From Paralichthys olivaceus (taxonomy: Eukaryota > Chordata > Actinopteri > Pleuronectiformes > Paralichthyidae): a DNA stretch of 64,000 nt. The DNA lies in assembly GCF_024713975.1 (NCBI RefSeq), contig NC_091094.1, positions 12,385,001 to 12,449,000 on the forward strand. Direction: 5' to 3'. The notes below the pieces were generated by a model, which saw nothing but the letters and a program-made list of their open reading frames with translations, was not told where the DNA came from and searched no databases. The position numbers were made by a program, and so were the translations under genes. How positions within the stretch are numbered: the stretch's first letter is position 1; each line of letters begins with the position of its first letter. Of this stretch, positions 13,151 through 24,817 are shown piece by piece.

Positions 13151-15550
13151 AGAATTACAGGTATGCATTAAAAGTAACAACCTAAGTTATGTAGAGTATG
13201 CAGGTATTTCAATACTGAGATTTCCATTTCTCTCGTCTGCAGGGCGTGGTTAGAAAACGTTAATGTGACCAAGACTCACAACAATGAATTTAAAAGCCAA
13301 TCATCATCTTAGCTTTGCAGCTCAGCTAATCCTAACTCAAGTCACACAAAAGCCAAAATAACCATCCTTATCAGAAGTTAAGAGTTTGTATTCGTACCTC
13401 GTATCCATCTCTTGAACTCGCTGTTAAGAAACAAAAGATCAGCTTCAGCTAAAAGCCACAACACATCTGCATTTGAAGGCCCACACACGTGTATAAATCT
13501 AGAACATTTTGGCCTTCGTCTGTCGGCTGAAGATATCAACCTGATGTGAGCGCTCAACACAAAGATGACAGCGTCAGTGGGCCTGTGCTTCTGTTACCTC
13601 TTCTATAACAGACAGTCAGTGTGTCAGGAAAACAATCTGAAATTAAACATTCTCTGAAATCATGGCACATTACATTTTCTACCGCTCAGAAAAAAAAATT
13701 CTCAGAAGAACACAACAATGCTACTTCTATTAACAACATGGTAAAAGATCTGACATCGCGTCATTTTGACAAGTACCTGTACAAGTACCTACATGGGCTA
13801 CTGTTCGTATTTACATGTAGCAGCATAAAACCACCCGAACTGTGATTATCAGACTACAAGATTACCGTCCTCGTCACTCGCTCTGAAATGGCTGTCGATG
13901 CGGATGAGGTGGAATGTGCAGTTTTATTATTTTAAATTTCTGTCATCCTTAAAAAGTTGGATTTAGGTATGTATCCCGACTGCTTTCACTTTTTGCCCCT
14001 CTGTCCTATAAATCCTAATGGCACGTTAGATTTTATTCATTGTACAGTTTGCAATTAAGTTTTGGCACTTAAAATATAAATACAGTCTCTCTGTTTCTTT
14101 TAAAAAATATAATTACGCACAGTCATAATAGTAACATACCAGTTTCCAGTGATAATTTGAGGTGAAACTTTGGTCTCCGTATTATCAACTGGTTTACAAA
14201 ACGCTAGTCATCACATGGAAAACTAAATTATTACAATTTAAAAAAAGAAAGGAATAAATTAATAATGAAATAAATAAATAAATATCTGACTATGAAGGAT
14301 GATTTATATTCTCACAAAAATCTCCACTGCATGACTTTGCAACATACTTGATTAATCTGTTAAATCGACCACTCACACCTGACAAATTTCAGTTTGAGCA
14401 CGTTTTATGTGAGGTCATAGCTTAATGCCACTATTTGAGGTTACTGATGTCGCCATTAGAAACATTGGAATAAACTCTGCCTACATTGCTGACTGAGAAT
14501 GTCCATGAAGTATTTGGCCTCCTGCTTTTGGTAAAAAAAGGAACTGGTCAGACCTGTGACTCCAAGAGAGCGAATGTATCATGACGAAGCGCGTTTCAGT
14601 GGCTCCCGGGGTCGAAAGTGCAACGTGACAAGCGTAAAACCGCTGTGGACCTTCCGCAGGTCGGGGATGATATGTAGGAGTTGTGATCAAAGATGATATG
14701 CTACTTTTTTCATTTTGCTGCATGTGGATAAGGAGGGAGCAAACGCTTGTTGAATCTGTGTGTGTGCTACGTTTACCATTGTTCAGTTTTAGGTCTAATT
14801 CTCCTGCTGTTCTGTTTATTTTATTCCACTTTTTCAACTGGATTTGGACAAAACTATTCCTAAAATATGATAAAATACAATTCCATAGGATTGTGTGCAA
14901 AATGCTCTACAGGCATATCGTAACAAAGAACTTCTATCAGCCACAACATTAGACTTAGGTGCTTGCGATGAGGTATAAACATTGGCCAGTATCTTGGCAG
15001 AACTTTTAACTTTCCAAAATACAGACTAATCTGAGCCGTCTGTAACGAGTCACGCTTCTGACTCTCAAAAAAATTGAAACATGGGTGTGTGTTGAAACTT
15101 AATGATAGAAACAATATTTGTGAGTGAAGATGGGTTTGAGAAAATGTGTTAATACAGTATGGCAATGAATACTTCAACTGAGAACGGAGGTCACTGCTCC
15201 GAGTCATAGCTAAGCATAAAATCATAAATGTATGATTTTCATCCATATGTATGATTTTATGCTCATGTATACACATCCATATATCCAGCAAACTGCAAAA
15301 CTGCAGATTTCCCAACAGAGCTTCACACCCTATATCTGATAAATAAGGATAAAATGGCAAATTCTCCTCAGAGATTTCTTATTTCCTTTTATATGCACAG
15401 ATAGTTTTCAGTAAGTTTCTAATTAGGTACCTGTATTTGTATTAGTCAGCCCGACAGTTGAATGGATGGATGACAGTGAAGGGTCCAGTGTGCTAAGATG
15501 AGGATAAGCCATCATCTGTCTTCATCGCTCCTCTTCAGTTCGAACACTGT

Positions 15551-18500
15551 TTACAGAGGCAGGTCTGTGCTGTTGTGGCGAGTCTTTCTGGAAGTCCCAT
15601 CATCCCTGGGCAGAGCCTTCTGCAGGTTGGACATGGCAGCGGTCTTCTTTAGGTCAATGACTGCGTAGCATTCGCTGCGCCGGGGTGCCTGTGCGCCACA
15701 TTTTATGGGTGGCAGGCGCTGGTGCTGTGGCTGGGACTGGGCACCCCCGCCACCGAGGGCTTGGCAGGGAGGTTCTCCCTCTAGGTCCACCTGGATGTAA
15801 TTCAGCTGCCGTGATGGAGGCATGTGGCCGTGCTCACAGCCTCCGACCCCTGACCTCGATCGTCTGCCGAAATCAAAGCTAAATATTCCTCCCCCTCTGT
15901 CTGGCTGACATGGCCGGGGATGCGGGGGACAGGCATGTGGGAGCCGGGGCGGCTGGACCTGCTCTGTGTTGACATAGTTCTGCAGGGCGTCTCTGTGGAT
16001 GCGACCATCCTGGTGGTACCCGTTGGGTGTCCCAGGGCCTTCTGAGAACTCGTACTCATCAAAGTCTTCTTCTTCCTCCTCATATTCCTCATCATCCTGC
16101 TCGTCATCATCCTCTTCCTGCTCATCATCACGCTGTAGAGCGCTGTACTCCCACACAGGGGGAAGAGAGGGCAGGTTCTCGTAGTTCAGCAAAGCTGTCC
16201 GACGGTGCCCCCCACCCATGCCCCTCTCACAGGCGTAACCCTGCGGGGGGAGAGATGACGGGCCGTGGGGGTGCGGGTGCAGGAGGGAGTGGGAGTGACT
16301 GTCCCCAGTACTGCTGCTGCTGCTGGAACCAACAGACTGCGACACGCTGCTGGGACTCAGTCGCTGCTTCCGGACGCTCCTCAGGCCGTTGATGTTCTCG
16401 TAGGTGAGCTCACCGCTCTGACAGCTGTCGGGGTGCTTGTGACCCGGGTGACGGTGTGCATGGTGATGGAAATGGTGATAGGAGTGAGAGTTGCACAGGT
16501 GCATAGAGGGCTCATCTCCCTCTGTCTCTGAGCCTGTTGCACCCTCTACTGGCTGAAGGTTGTGAGGATTGTGCCCATGCCTCTCGCGCTCTCTCTCGCG
16601 CTCTCTCTCCCTCTCTCTCTCCAGCAGATGGCGCTGTGCTGGAGTGGGGCCCAGCATGAATTTGACCTCCTGGGAGGACGGCTGTAAAAACACCTGAGGA
16701 TCTTTATGCTCCTCCAGGGGACAGCACCGCAGGTTGGACTGCGGGTTTCCTTGGCCACCGATGGGCATGGCTCCCCGTGTTGATTCGGTGAAAGTGCTGG
16801 GCCGCACCTCAGGTAGGGAGTGCACACAGTGACGCATAGAGAGATCCCCCTCCATGCTAACAGTGTTTACATAGGTGTGGGTCTGTTGGGAGGAAAATAC
16901 AAACAGTGAAAATGTGAACTAGCACAGATGCTGTGAGCCATGAGGAGCATGACAGTTACCTGGTCGTCCAAACCCATGAGACTATGTCCATGATCATCAG
17001 CAAGAGAGGGTTGGGAGGAGTCGCCTCTGATTGGATAACCAGGGTATCCATTGGGAAAAGCCTGAACAGGGAATGCTGGAGCTGCAAACACAGATAAGTG
17101 TGACCATGTTAAACTCCAGATAAAGACTTATGTATGCATGGATAGAATTTGTGATAAGGTGGAGTATTGATTCAGTGAGCTCAACAGATGCAAACGTGCC
17201 AAACCCAAAGAAATGAGCAGCATCAAACCACAGATTTCTGTTTCTATGTTTTAAGAAATTAATAAGGAAGAAACAGTAATAATTTAATTCTTTATTTTTC
17301 AGTTTAGAACTTTTTTCTTTATTGAAATTCAAGGACAATCGAAATAGTTTTGATTTGGCTCAATAGATTCAACCTGTGTCTCTAGCAACATTAAACAAGA
17401 CACCATGTTTTATTCCCTAAACATTTTCAGCCATTTTACCTTTATCAGAGTTGTTCAAATGTCAAGACAGGTATGATTCATTCATTCATTCATTGGCTAG
17501 ACTTTGCATTGATAAATACCTGTATTAATGACAATGAACAACCTCTGAGGAAAAGTGCAAAATCACAAATGTATATATATTCATCTATATATTCTATATT
17601 TATAGAACACGTTTCTGTTTCTTGTCTGTTCATTGATAAAATGAGCAGACTAATGTCAACAAGAATATGACCCGACAACAAGGCAACTCTGTCCTGCAAC
17701 CACAATCATCATACGAGGTAATCATGAGAGAGAGAGAGAGAGACATTTACTAACATTTATTTTCTTTATAATACAGTTTTAATCAGAAAGGTTTTCGAAC
17801 GCTGAAACTGCTTCATTTAAGATTTCCAAATCCCTCAGGGCTGAGATGGGATATCAGTGCCGCATTTTGTTCAGCATTTAAATCTAAGATAGATTTTTGT
17901 CACATTTAAAGTTGATATGAGGAACTTGTGAGCAGATGGTGGTTTATTTACACAGCCGGCAGTTACAGGGAAAACATTTGGAATCGTTTGAAATCATATC
18001 AACAGCCACTTTCTTTTGATTCTGTTTTTTGTTTTTAGCAACTATTTTCATGTTTTGCTGCTAAATACTGTTTCTGCTGTCTGGCACTAAGCAGGGAGGG
18101 TACAGTGAGATTTTGGGGCTTTCTGACCGAAAACAGCCGCCTGCTGTGGCTCAAACCGATGCTGTGAGATTGGTGAGCTTGAAGGAAAAGTGAAAGCTGT
18201 AAGCTGTATAATTAAAAACAGTGAGCTGATAGGATTCACAGATTCAGGTAATAATTCTCTGTAGATTCATCACTATATGACTGATATATTTCACACTGAT
18301 TTTCAATAATCATCATTATCAACAATGTTATTTTAAATTGCTCATTAAATTCTAATGTTTTACTAAGATTCAAACAGAATTTATTTTGACACCAGGACTA
18401 TGACAGACAATATTTTGATATGATAACTTTGTCGCAGTGATGACAACAGCTGTCACCCAACGCTAAACAGCTGTATGAAGCGGGTGTCTGCAGCTGCGGC

Positions 18501-19962
18501 CTGATGTGCTATTTGTCTTTGTGTGGTTGTGTGACTCACTGTTGGGAGTCTGTGGCGTGCGAGACATGTCCATCTCCGGTGTGTGACCACTGCGACTCAT
18601 CATCATCGACTCTTCCACCACGTTGATGCTGTTACATTGCATCAGCTCCTGGAGCAAGTTGAAGATCTCCTCTGCCCGTGAACACTTGAATGCAAAGATT
18701 CCTAAAGTTAAGGAAAAATGAATAAAAACATTGTTATGGTTCAATCCACCACTGACGAAAAATAAAAACACACTCAAGAACCAAATGGTTGCAGGATAAA
18801 TAGGATAGATGGTTAAATAAATGGTTCACACACAGCATAAGAATAAATGGTCGAGTGATTACTTGACTTTAGGTTAACAAAAGGATCCTGGATAAAATAT
18901 CGATCATCTGTACCTGCTTCAGTAAATCACTTCAATTTGAAAGTGGTCGTGGTCCTGTTACAAGTTTACACGAGAATGATCATCAGTGTCGTGGAAAACA
19001 TAGACTAAGATCAGACATTCCTGTTTCGAGGCTATCACTGAGTCAGATTTCTTTCTTAATGCGTCGCTTCTCTTTTTGCTTTACAATGTTAAAAGTTGAA
19101 TGAGAAGGTTTGGTGCTACAAGTCAAAGCCAAAAAACACTAATACTGACATAGTCTTTTTGTTTGAATGCTGAGTTATCAAGATTATACATGAGTTTTCT
19201 TTAACTTAACAAGATAAAACAAACTACGCTCCTGAGAAAATGCCTAGTAAGAAACTCCATACTACAGTGCATTAATCACAATGGCAAGACACAAAACACA
19301 ACTGCAAATAAGAAAACACAAATTGGAACACTTAAGGGAGGTATCTGCAATCGACAAGGCTCGTCGCTGATTGGATGGACGCACTGTCTGGGTGTTTTGT
19401 GATCTGATTTCTTATTTTATTCAAGACACACGTAAAATAATCAAATAAAACACGCAACCATCATGACTGTATGGCTCTGTAACCACCATGACTGTATGGC
19501 TCTGTAACCATCATGACTGTATGGCTCTGTAACCGAACAAGAGAAACAGAGCGTTTGTACTGACCCTGCCCAGTCTGACAGCGGCGACCACTCTCAAAAG
19601 AGAACAGGTTGGAGTCGTAGCCGTAGCGTCGCAGGCAGAGATATGGCCACCGGATGGCGTCTCTCTTGCGTGTGTGAAGAATGAGCTCGGTCTGTGTGAG
19701 CTCCATGATGCCAGAGCCCAGCTCGTTGCCCTCATCATCCACATTAGTGACCTACAAAGCAGAAAAACACGAAGAGAAGGAATTAAGAGTGCCAAGTTAA
19801 ATTAGTTTATTACAGTCCAACGATTTGGAAACAGACGGTACACGTGGTGCCTGTATAATACCAAACAGATCTTAAGAAATGTTTTGAATTACTTACCTTG
19901 AATTTGGTGAGATGGTTGTCTCGGATGGGGTCTCTGTACAGACAGCTCCAACAGCTCCCCAT
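15551..19962 (-). CDS. frs3: Fibroblast growth factor receptor substrate 3 (SNT-2)
   Basis: Membrane-anchored docking adaptor that links FGF and neurotrophin receptors to GRB2 and SHP2. Exons on the minus strand, all in phase: 19897-19962, 19565-19751, 18540-18701, 16960-17081, 15551-16882; 622 codons plus stop. The protein starts MGSCWSC, an N-myristoylation site. An IRS-type PTB domain fills roughly residues 14-115 (GSGIMELTQTELILH, RRYGYDSNLFSFESGRRC, IFAFKCSRAEEIFNLLQ). Downstream are GRB2-type tyrosine motifs (TYVNT, TYENI, NYENLPSLPP, NYVNT) and SHP2-type motifs (LNYIQVDLEG, CYAVIDLKK). The C-terminus is RKTRHNSTDLPL. Choices SRAEEIFNLLQ, RDPQVFLQP-like KDPQVFLQP and VIDLKKT point to FRS3 rather than FRS2. 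It is longer than human FRS3 (492 residues) because the last exon gained His-rich, Arg-Glu and Asp/Glu-rich tracts. Confidence 0.95.
19456..19534. repeat. 25-bp tandem repeat, three copies
   Basis: Three nearly identical 25-bp units starting AACCATCATGACTGTATGGC (the middle copy has ACCACC) stand head to tail in frs3 intron 2, about 30 bp downstream of the exon 2 donor. Confidence 0.9.
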
Positions 19963-20484
19963 AGCTTCAGCAGGCCGGCTGAAACCTGTCACAGAGGAAG
20001 CAAACATCATTACACACTCTCCGACACAATGTCAACAACTTCTATGTATTTATTCAACACAACCAAATCTAGACTAAACATTAGGGGCTCAATTTAAGGT
20101 CAATAAGATTTAGAGCTTGTAAAGTCAAGAGTTTATGGTTTGAAGTAGCCTTAGTGATCAAGCAAAACAGAGGCGAAGTTACACAAATACACTGAAAAAG
20201 AAGCACTTTGTGAACATCTGTGAACAGAAACAAAACAAAAACCGGTGACTAAAACAAAGCGCTTAAATGTCCCACACTGTCTGTGACACTGAAGTCACCA
20301 GCATGAGTTTTTTCTCGTGAATCTCACTGGATGATGACCAATACAAATCTTTTCTGCACATGTACAAACTTTGATATCTTGTGCTGATTTACAATAGAAT
20401 TACTTGTCAGCATCAATTTAAAAGTTCATCATTTTACTGACTCTAATTTGAGCCCATGAAACACTGACGATTAGAACTTCTTAC

Positions 20485-20610
20485 TCAGTCCAGGCCATCA
20501 GTGTGAAGGGATGCACGTCTCAGTCCCAGGATCTTCTACTGGGCATCGGCATCACAAGCCACTTAGTTTGATGGACTGACATCTTCGAGAGAAGCATGAC
20601 GTTCTTCCCC
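20485..20610 (-). other. frs3: Probable non-coding 5' exon of frs3
   Basis: On the minus strand a CTGTCTCAG acceptor and a TGA|GTAAGA donor bound a 126-nt segment upstream of the start-codon exon, whose own acceptor (GACAG|GTTTC) lies at 19985/19986. The segment contains several ATGs not in a long frame. The assignment rests on splice consensus only. Confidence 0.4.
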
Positions 20611-21254
20611 CTGAGACAGGAGACACATGTGGTTTAGACAGAGAACCCATCACATGCAGCCACATGTCAAATATACATTTCGCTTCGATGCGTTGAGTAG
20701 AAATAAAGGTGGTTTCATGGCAATGTGGTGTTTCACAGAGATGTCAAAAGAGAAATAAGAGATATATAGATGGACAGAGCTCTTCATTCATTTTCATTCA
20801 AAAATATTAAATTAAAGTTTCAAAAGTTGGATTATGTTAAAAATATATTCAAGCAATTACTAATAATAAGTACCACAGTAAATACCTTAATTAGCAGACT
20901 GAGATTTGCACCAATTGAATAGACAATATCCGTATCAGCAGAGATACTGACCATATAAGTGGTCCAGATCTTGGCTACAGTGTGATCAGTATATACACTT
21001 AAATCTGCTTTATTTATCAATATTATTATTTAAAAAAAATCACTGATCATTTACATTCTTTCATTCACTGTGGGACTTTGAGTGAACAAGATTGTAATCA
21101 GACATTAAACCCCATGTTATCTTAACGCTGAATAGTCACAATTAGAGCTGTCGATTAATCGATCAGACAGAACATTAATGTGAAATTTGCTTTGCCTTTC
21201 TCTGTGGTAGTAAACTGAATATTTCACTGTGGTAAAGAGTAAACTTGATTTTCA

Positions 21255-21440
21255 ACTGTAGTAAATGTTAAATAGTAAACTGAATATCTCTGATATGGTT
21301 GAATAAAACAAACAACTGATGACATTGACAAATGTAGCATGGGACTGCCCATTTCACTATTTCCCACATTATATAGACACATTATGATCATTGAGGAAAT
21401 AATTAAATGATGAAGAAAATAAACACTATAGTTGCAGCCA
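21255..21440. mobile_element. Fragment of dispersed non-autonomous repeat
   Basis: Landmarks AAACTGAATATCTCTGATAT, ATGGGACTGCCCATTTCACT and the terminal AGTTGCAGCC, which are typical of a very common teleost element as recalled from memory. It is non-coding and lies in the frs3 upstream spacer. Confidence 0.4.
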
Positions 21441-21630
21441 TAAGCCCGATGGTATCCACATTGTTGTTCAGTTAATAAAAGAATAATGTACTCGAGAGGA
21501 AACAGCAGCGAGATACAGGAAAACTAAAGTCAACGTGAAGCAGACACATGAGGACTTTTACATCAAATACACAAAACAATCTGAGAACTCCAACCTGTGA
21601 ACACACAATATCACACCTGGGAGTCCTGCA

Positions 21631-21633
<3 letters not shown>

Positions 21634-21684
<51 letters not shown>

Positions 21685-21698
21685 CTGACAAGGAGCTG

Positions 21699-21733
<35 letters not shown>
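21634..21733. repeat. (GT)n microsatellite followed by (AC)n in inverted order
   Basis: A 49-nt GT run (21634-21682) is followed by an 18-nt unique spacer and a 33-nt AC run (21701-21733). The two runs are reverse complements, so the pair can fold into a long hairpin. Confidence 0.95.
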
Positions 21734-21735
<2 letters not shown>

Positions 21736-21811
21736 GCTGCATTACCATGTGTGCTCAAACCTGGGCCTCCACATCTGACTGGAGATGCCACTCAACACAC
21801 ACTTTGTCAGC

Positions 21812-21814
<3 letters not shown>

Positions 21815-21854
<40 letters not shown>

Positions 21855-21940
21855 AGCTACCTTGAATCAATGCGAGCAGACTAAGGAGCTAAGCTACAGT
21901 ACATACATACACACACACACACATGTTGTCACAGTGGATG
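21815..21940. repeat. CT/AC and CA microsatellites
   Basis: A (CT)n tract runs directly into a (CA)n tract (about 21815-21855), and a further short CA run lies at about 21907-21922. All are upstream of frs3. Confidence 0.85.
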
Positions 21941-22206
21941 TGTGTGTGTTTCTCTGGCTCCATGAAGCTCAGCCGACACACAGCCCCTAAAACAAGCCGA
22001 CGGCGAGGCTTCACCTTCCGCCCGCCGATGTGCACAGAGCCCGGTGCAGCAGCGGTGCTACCTCCACCTCCACCACCACCACGACACTTACATGCACAAG
22101 CACACGGTTCAATGAGCATCTGTCCCCGCTACAATAGCGTGAACACGTAGCATGAACGTGTGAGTGGAGGAGGACAGCGATGGTTTGCTACTCACATGTC
22201 TGGCAC

Positions 22207-22208
<2 letters not shown>

Positions 22209-22242
<34 letters not shown>

Positions 22243-22270
22243 TATATATTTATATATATATATATAAATA
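22209..22270. repeat. (TA)n microsatellite
   Basis: About 60 bp of nearly pure TA dinucleotides with a few extra A or T bases. It lies between a GC-rich segment (about 22280-22640) and the frs3 upstream exon. Confidence 0.95.
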
Positions 22271-22649
22271 TCTATATTAGCCCTAATGCGAGAGAAGCAT
22301 TGAGGCTGCGATCAGTGGCGGCTGCTGCTGGAGCTGGAGGTGCTGGTGGCAGCTGGATGTGGCACTTCCACGACAGAGAGCGCGTAAAATGATGCAGTAA
22401 AAAAGATGTTGTTGTTTTTTGCCCTCTCCCATTACGCCCCCCTACTGCAACACGGGCCTCTGCCTGTGTGACATTTCCCGAGCAGCTGGGGTGAGAGTTC
22501 ACCGGCAGACAACGAGGCTGAGAGGAGCGGCAAGAAGGTACGAGACGCTGGAGGACCACGGAGGAGGAGGAGGAGGAGAGGTGTGCCCTCTGCCCGCCTG
22601 ACAGGAGGGCGACGAGGGGGGAGGCACACCACACAGCATCACTGGATGC

Positions 22650-24590
22650 ACTGGGATGGAGGAGCACATGAAGTGGTTTTTATGTTGCTTTTAGAGAATA
22701 GTACATGAATATATGCGTTTACAACTTTAGTTAATGTTTTCATTCCATCCTCCACATCTAGAATAAGAATGGCTTTATTGTCATTGAACAGGGTGTACAA
22801 TGGAATTATAGTGAAAAATTGTGAAGTACAAAAACACTAAAAAGTACAAAAATACGTTATTTGAAATAGTGGAAATTGACAACATTTACAAATAAACATG
22901 TAACTATGTTCAAGTCGCTGTATTGCACATGAATGAGTATTGCACAGCAGTGATTATGGCACAGTATGAGTAATACATGTATTGCGCAGTGGATGGATGA
23001 GTATGGCACATTATTGCACAGTCATGATTGATTGCAAGGTATGTATAGTATGGTTATTGCACAGTTTATGATTCATAAATATTTATATTTATTGCACAGA
23101 GGGTGGGGATACAGTCTGTGAGGGCAACCTCTGGTGAGTCAGGTTTACCTCATATCATAGTTGTTCATTATTATTATTATAAATGTCAAATTCTTTTAAC
23201 ATTCATCCAAATGTAAAAAGGAATGAATTTATATTTTTTGGGTGAACTATCCCTTTAAGATGTCCTATGAGTGTTGGTTGCCTGGATCACCTATAAACAC
23301 ATTGATGTGTTTGAAAATCTTTTTGAATAACAATTGAAGTCATAGAGATGAAGCTATGTCACACATTTTAAGTTTGTGACATTTGTTGAGAATTGTCATC
23401 CATAATAATCTTTCCACAGTCGTTATGACTTTAAATGTTAGTCGCTTTTGGATTTGGTTCTTTAAAACCCTCACAGAGGAACAGGAGGTTAACCCTAACC
23501 CTTGACGTTTACATCATCTTTGTCGTCTCGTCTCCAGCTGTTTGCGCTTTGTAAAGCATCCAGGAAATAAAAATAAGTCACTGATAACATTCATGTCTGT
23601 ATTAATTGACCTTTGGAACACAGTGGTGATATAATACATGTTTATTTAGGCACTAAATACCAATAACCAACGACTCTGAAGTTGGCTGCTGATTGGGAGG
23701 CAAGGTAACAGAAATTATGATATAAGCCTACAACATGTTCAGCTCAGTGAATTAATCAATGAATCAATCAACCAAACTGTTGCAGCCATGTTTTATTTCC
23801 CTGTTACTACTGCTACTACTATGTCTACAGACAATAATATAGCAGCAGTCAATTTTTTATGTTAAATGAATCTTTTCTATTGTAATATCTAATAAAAAAA
23901 ATTAAAAATAAACTTTAAAAGTAGCAAAACCTGGTTATAAATGTTATAAACTTCTGAAATAGGCCCAGAATAAAGGTGCAACATCTGAGAGGGTATGCAC
24001 AGTTACAGAATTATAGTAGTGTTTAGTGCATTCCTTTTTTTCATTGCTGTCTACTATACTTTTTAAATTGACCTTGCTATGTTACATTTGCACTATTTTC
24101 CGGTAAAAATCAAAAAAACGTAAATCACAAAAAATGTAATGCTCTCTTAAAAGATACTATATCAACATTCTTTCAAATATATCCATACTAAAGCAATCTG
24201 TTAGATTTAAAGGGTTTAACCATGGTCACCATCCAGCTAAGTGTCAATGCAAATCTGGGTTTAAGATCTTGATATGACAGAAATTCCAGATTCATTTCAG
24301 ACCAACTTTGAGGAAAACTGTTGATAAACCATCAAATGAGAATAATTTAGTTATAAACCGTGCAAGAAGAACTAATTCACAATGACAGAGTTTAAGCACT
24401 AACGTTTTCAGGGGTAGTCTACATACACAAGGTTACCATGATAATGTTATTATTTTAAATATAAATTCAAACATTTATATAAATACATTTAAAGTCCGTC
24501 TCTTCTTGTAAATGAGAAATTATCCGATTAATAAAATGAATTGAATAAAAACGGAAATCCATCTTCAACACTGTTTGTCGAATTAGAAAC
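22650..24590. other. Spacer between frs3 upstream region and tspo promoter
   Basis: No gene is recognised. At about 22760-23110 there is a stretch with GGCTTTATTGTCATTGAACA and repeated ATTGCACAG motifs that resembles the tail of a dispersed teleost retroposon. The rest is AT-rich with no coding signal. Confidence 0.45.
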
Positions 24591-24599
24591 CAGCTTCGC

Positions 24600-24725
24600 T
24601 GACGTCACTAGCTACTCATCCCGCGGGCCAATTGCCGGTAGGCGCGCGGTGACGTCACTTTTTGTGTAACTCTGGGAGTGTGCGCAGAGATAACACAGCC
24701 CCGCCCCTCCTCACTCTTATATCAC
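24600..24725 (+). promoter_or_regulatory. tspo: tspo core promoter with paired CRE sites
   Basis: Two perfect palindromic CRE/ATF sites TGACGTCA stand exactly 50 bp apart (24600-24607 and 24650-24657). A CCAAT box sits between them (24628-24632), followed by a GC-box CCCCGCCCC (about 24699-24707) and a TATA-like CTTATATC (24716-24723). The following non-coding exon ends at 24850 with a GACGG|GTGAGT donor. This order of sites is what a CREB/ATF-responsive promoter would show; function is inferred. Confidence 0.65.
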
Positions 24726-24780
24726 AACACAGCAGCGTGTCACAGCAGCAGGGTGTGTGTGTGTGTAGCTGCAGCTCGAG

Positions 24781-24817
24781 GACACTACACTACACTACAC
24801 AACACAACACAACACAA
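24781..24817. repeat. Pentanucleotide repeat in tspo leader exon
   Basis: Runs of ACACT followed by ACACA units lie in the presumed first, non-coding exon of tspo (about 24740-24850). Confidence 0.8.

Larger units (their letters stand above)
5561..15550. other. Gene-poor spacer between SLC6 5' end and frs3 3' end
   Basis: About 10 kb without any reading frame that I recognise; open frames are all short and lack homology signals or flanking splice patterns. It holds the MITE copy at 6311-6632, a pyrimidine-rich run at 11161-11190 and a degraded dispersed repeat around 12900-13150. The part next to 15550 probably contains the 3' UTR of frs3 (minus strand), but I cannot fix its poly(A) site. 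Confidence 0.5.

Noticed and set aside
5561-15550. Several 60-170 codon frames in the spacer
   Set aside because: They show no recognisable domain, no splice continuity and AT-rich random composition.
15685-16531. Plus-strand open frames opposite frs3
   Set aside because: They are antisense shadows of the GC-rich last frs3 exon, which has strong family similarity on the minus strand.
21472-21990. Open frames of Cys-Val or Thr-His repeats
   Set aside because: They are translations of the GT/CA microsatellites.
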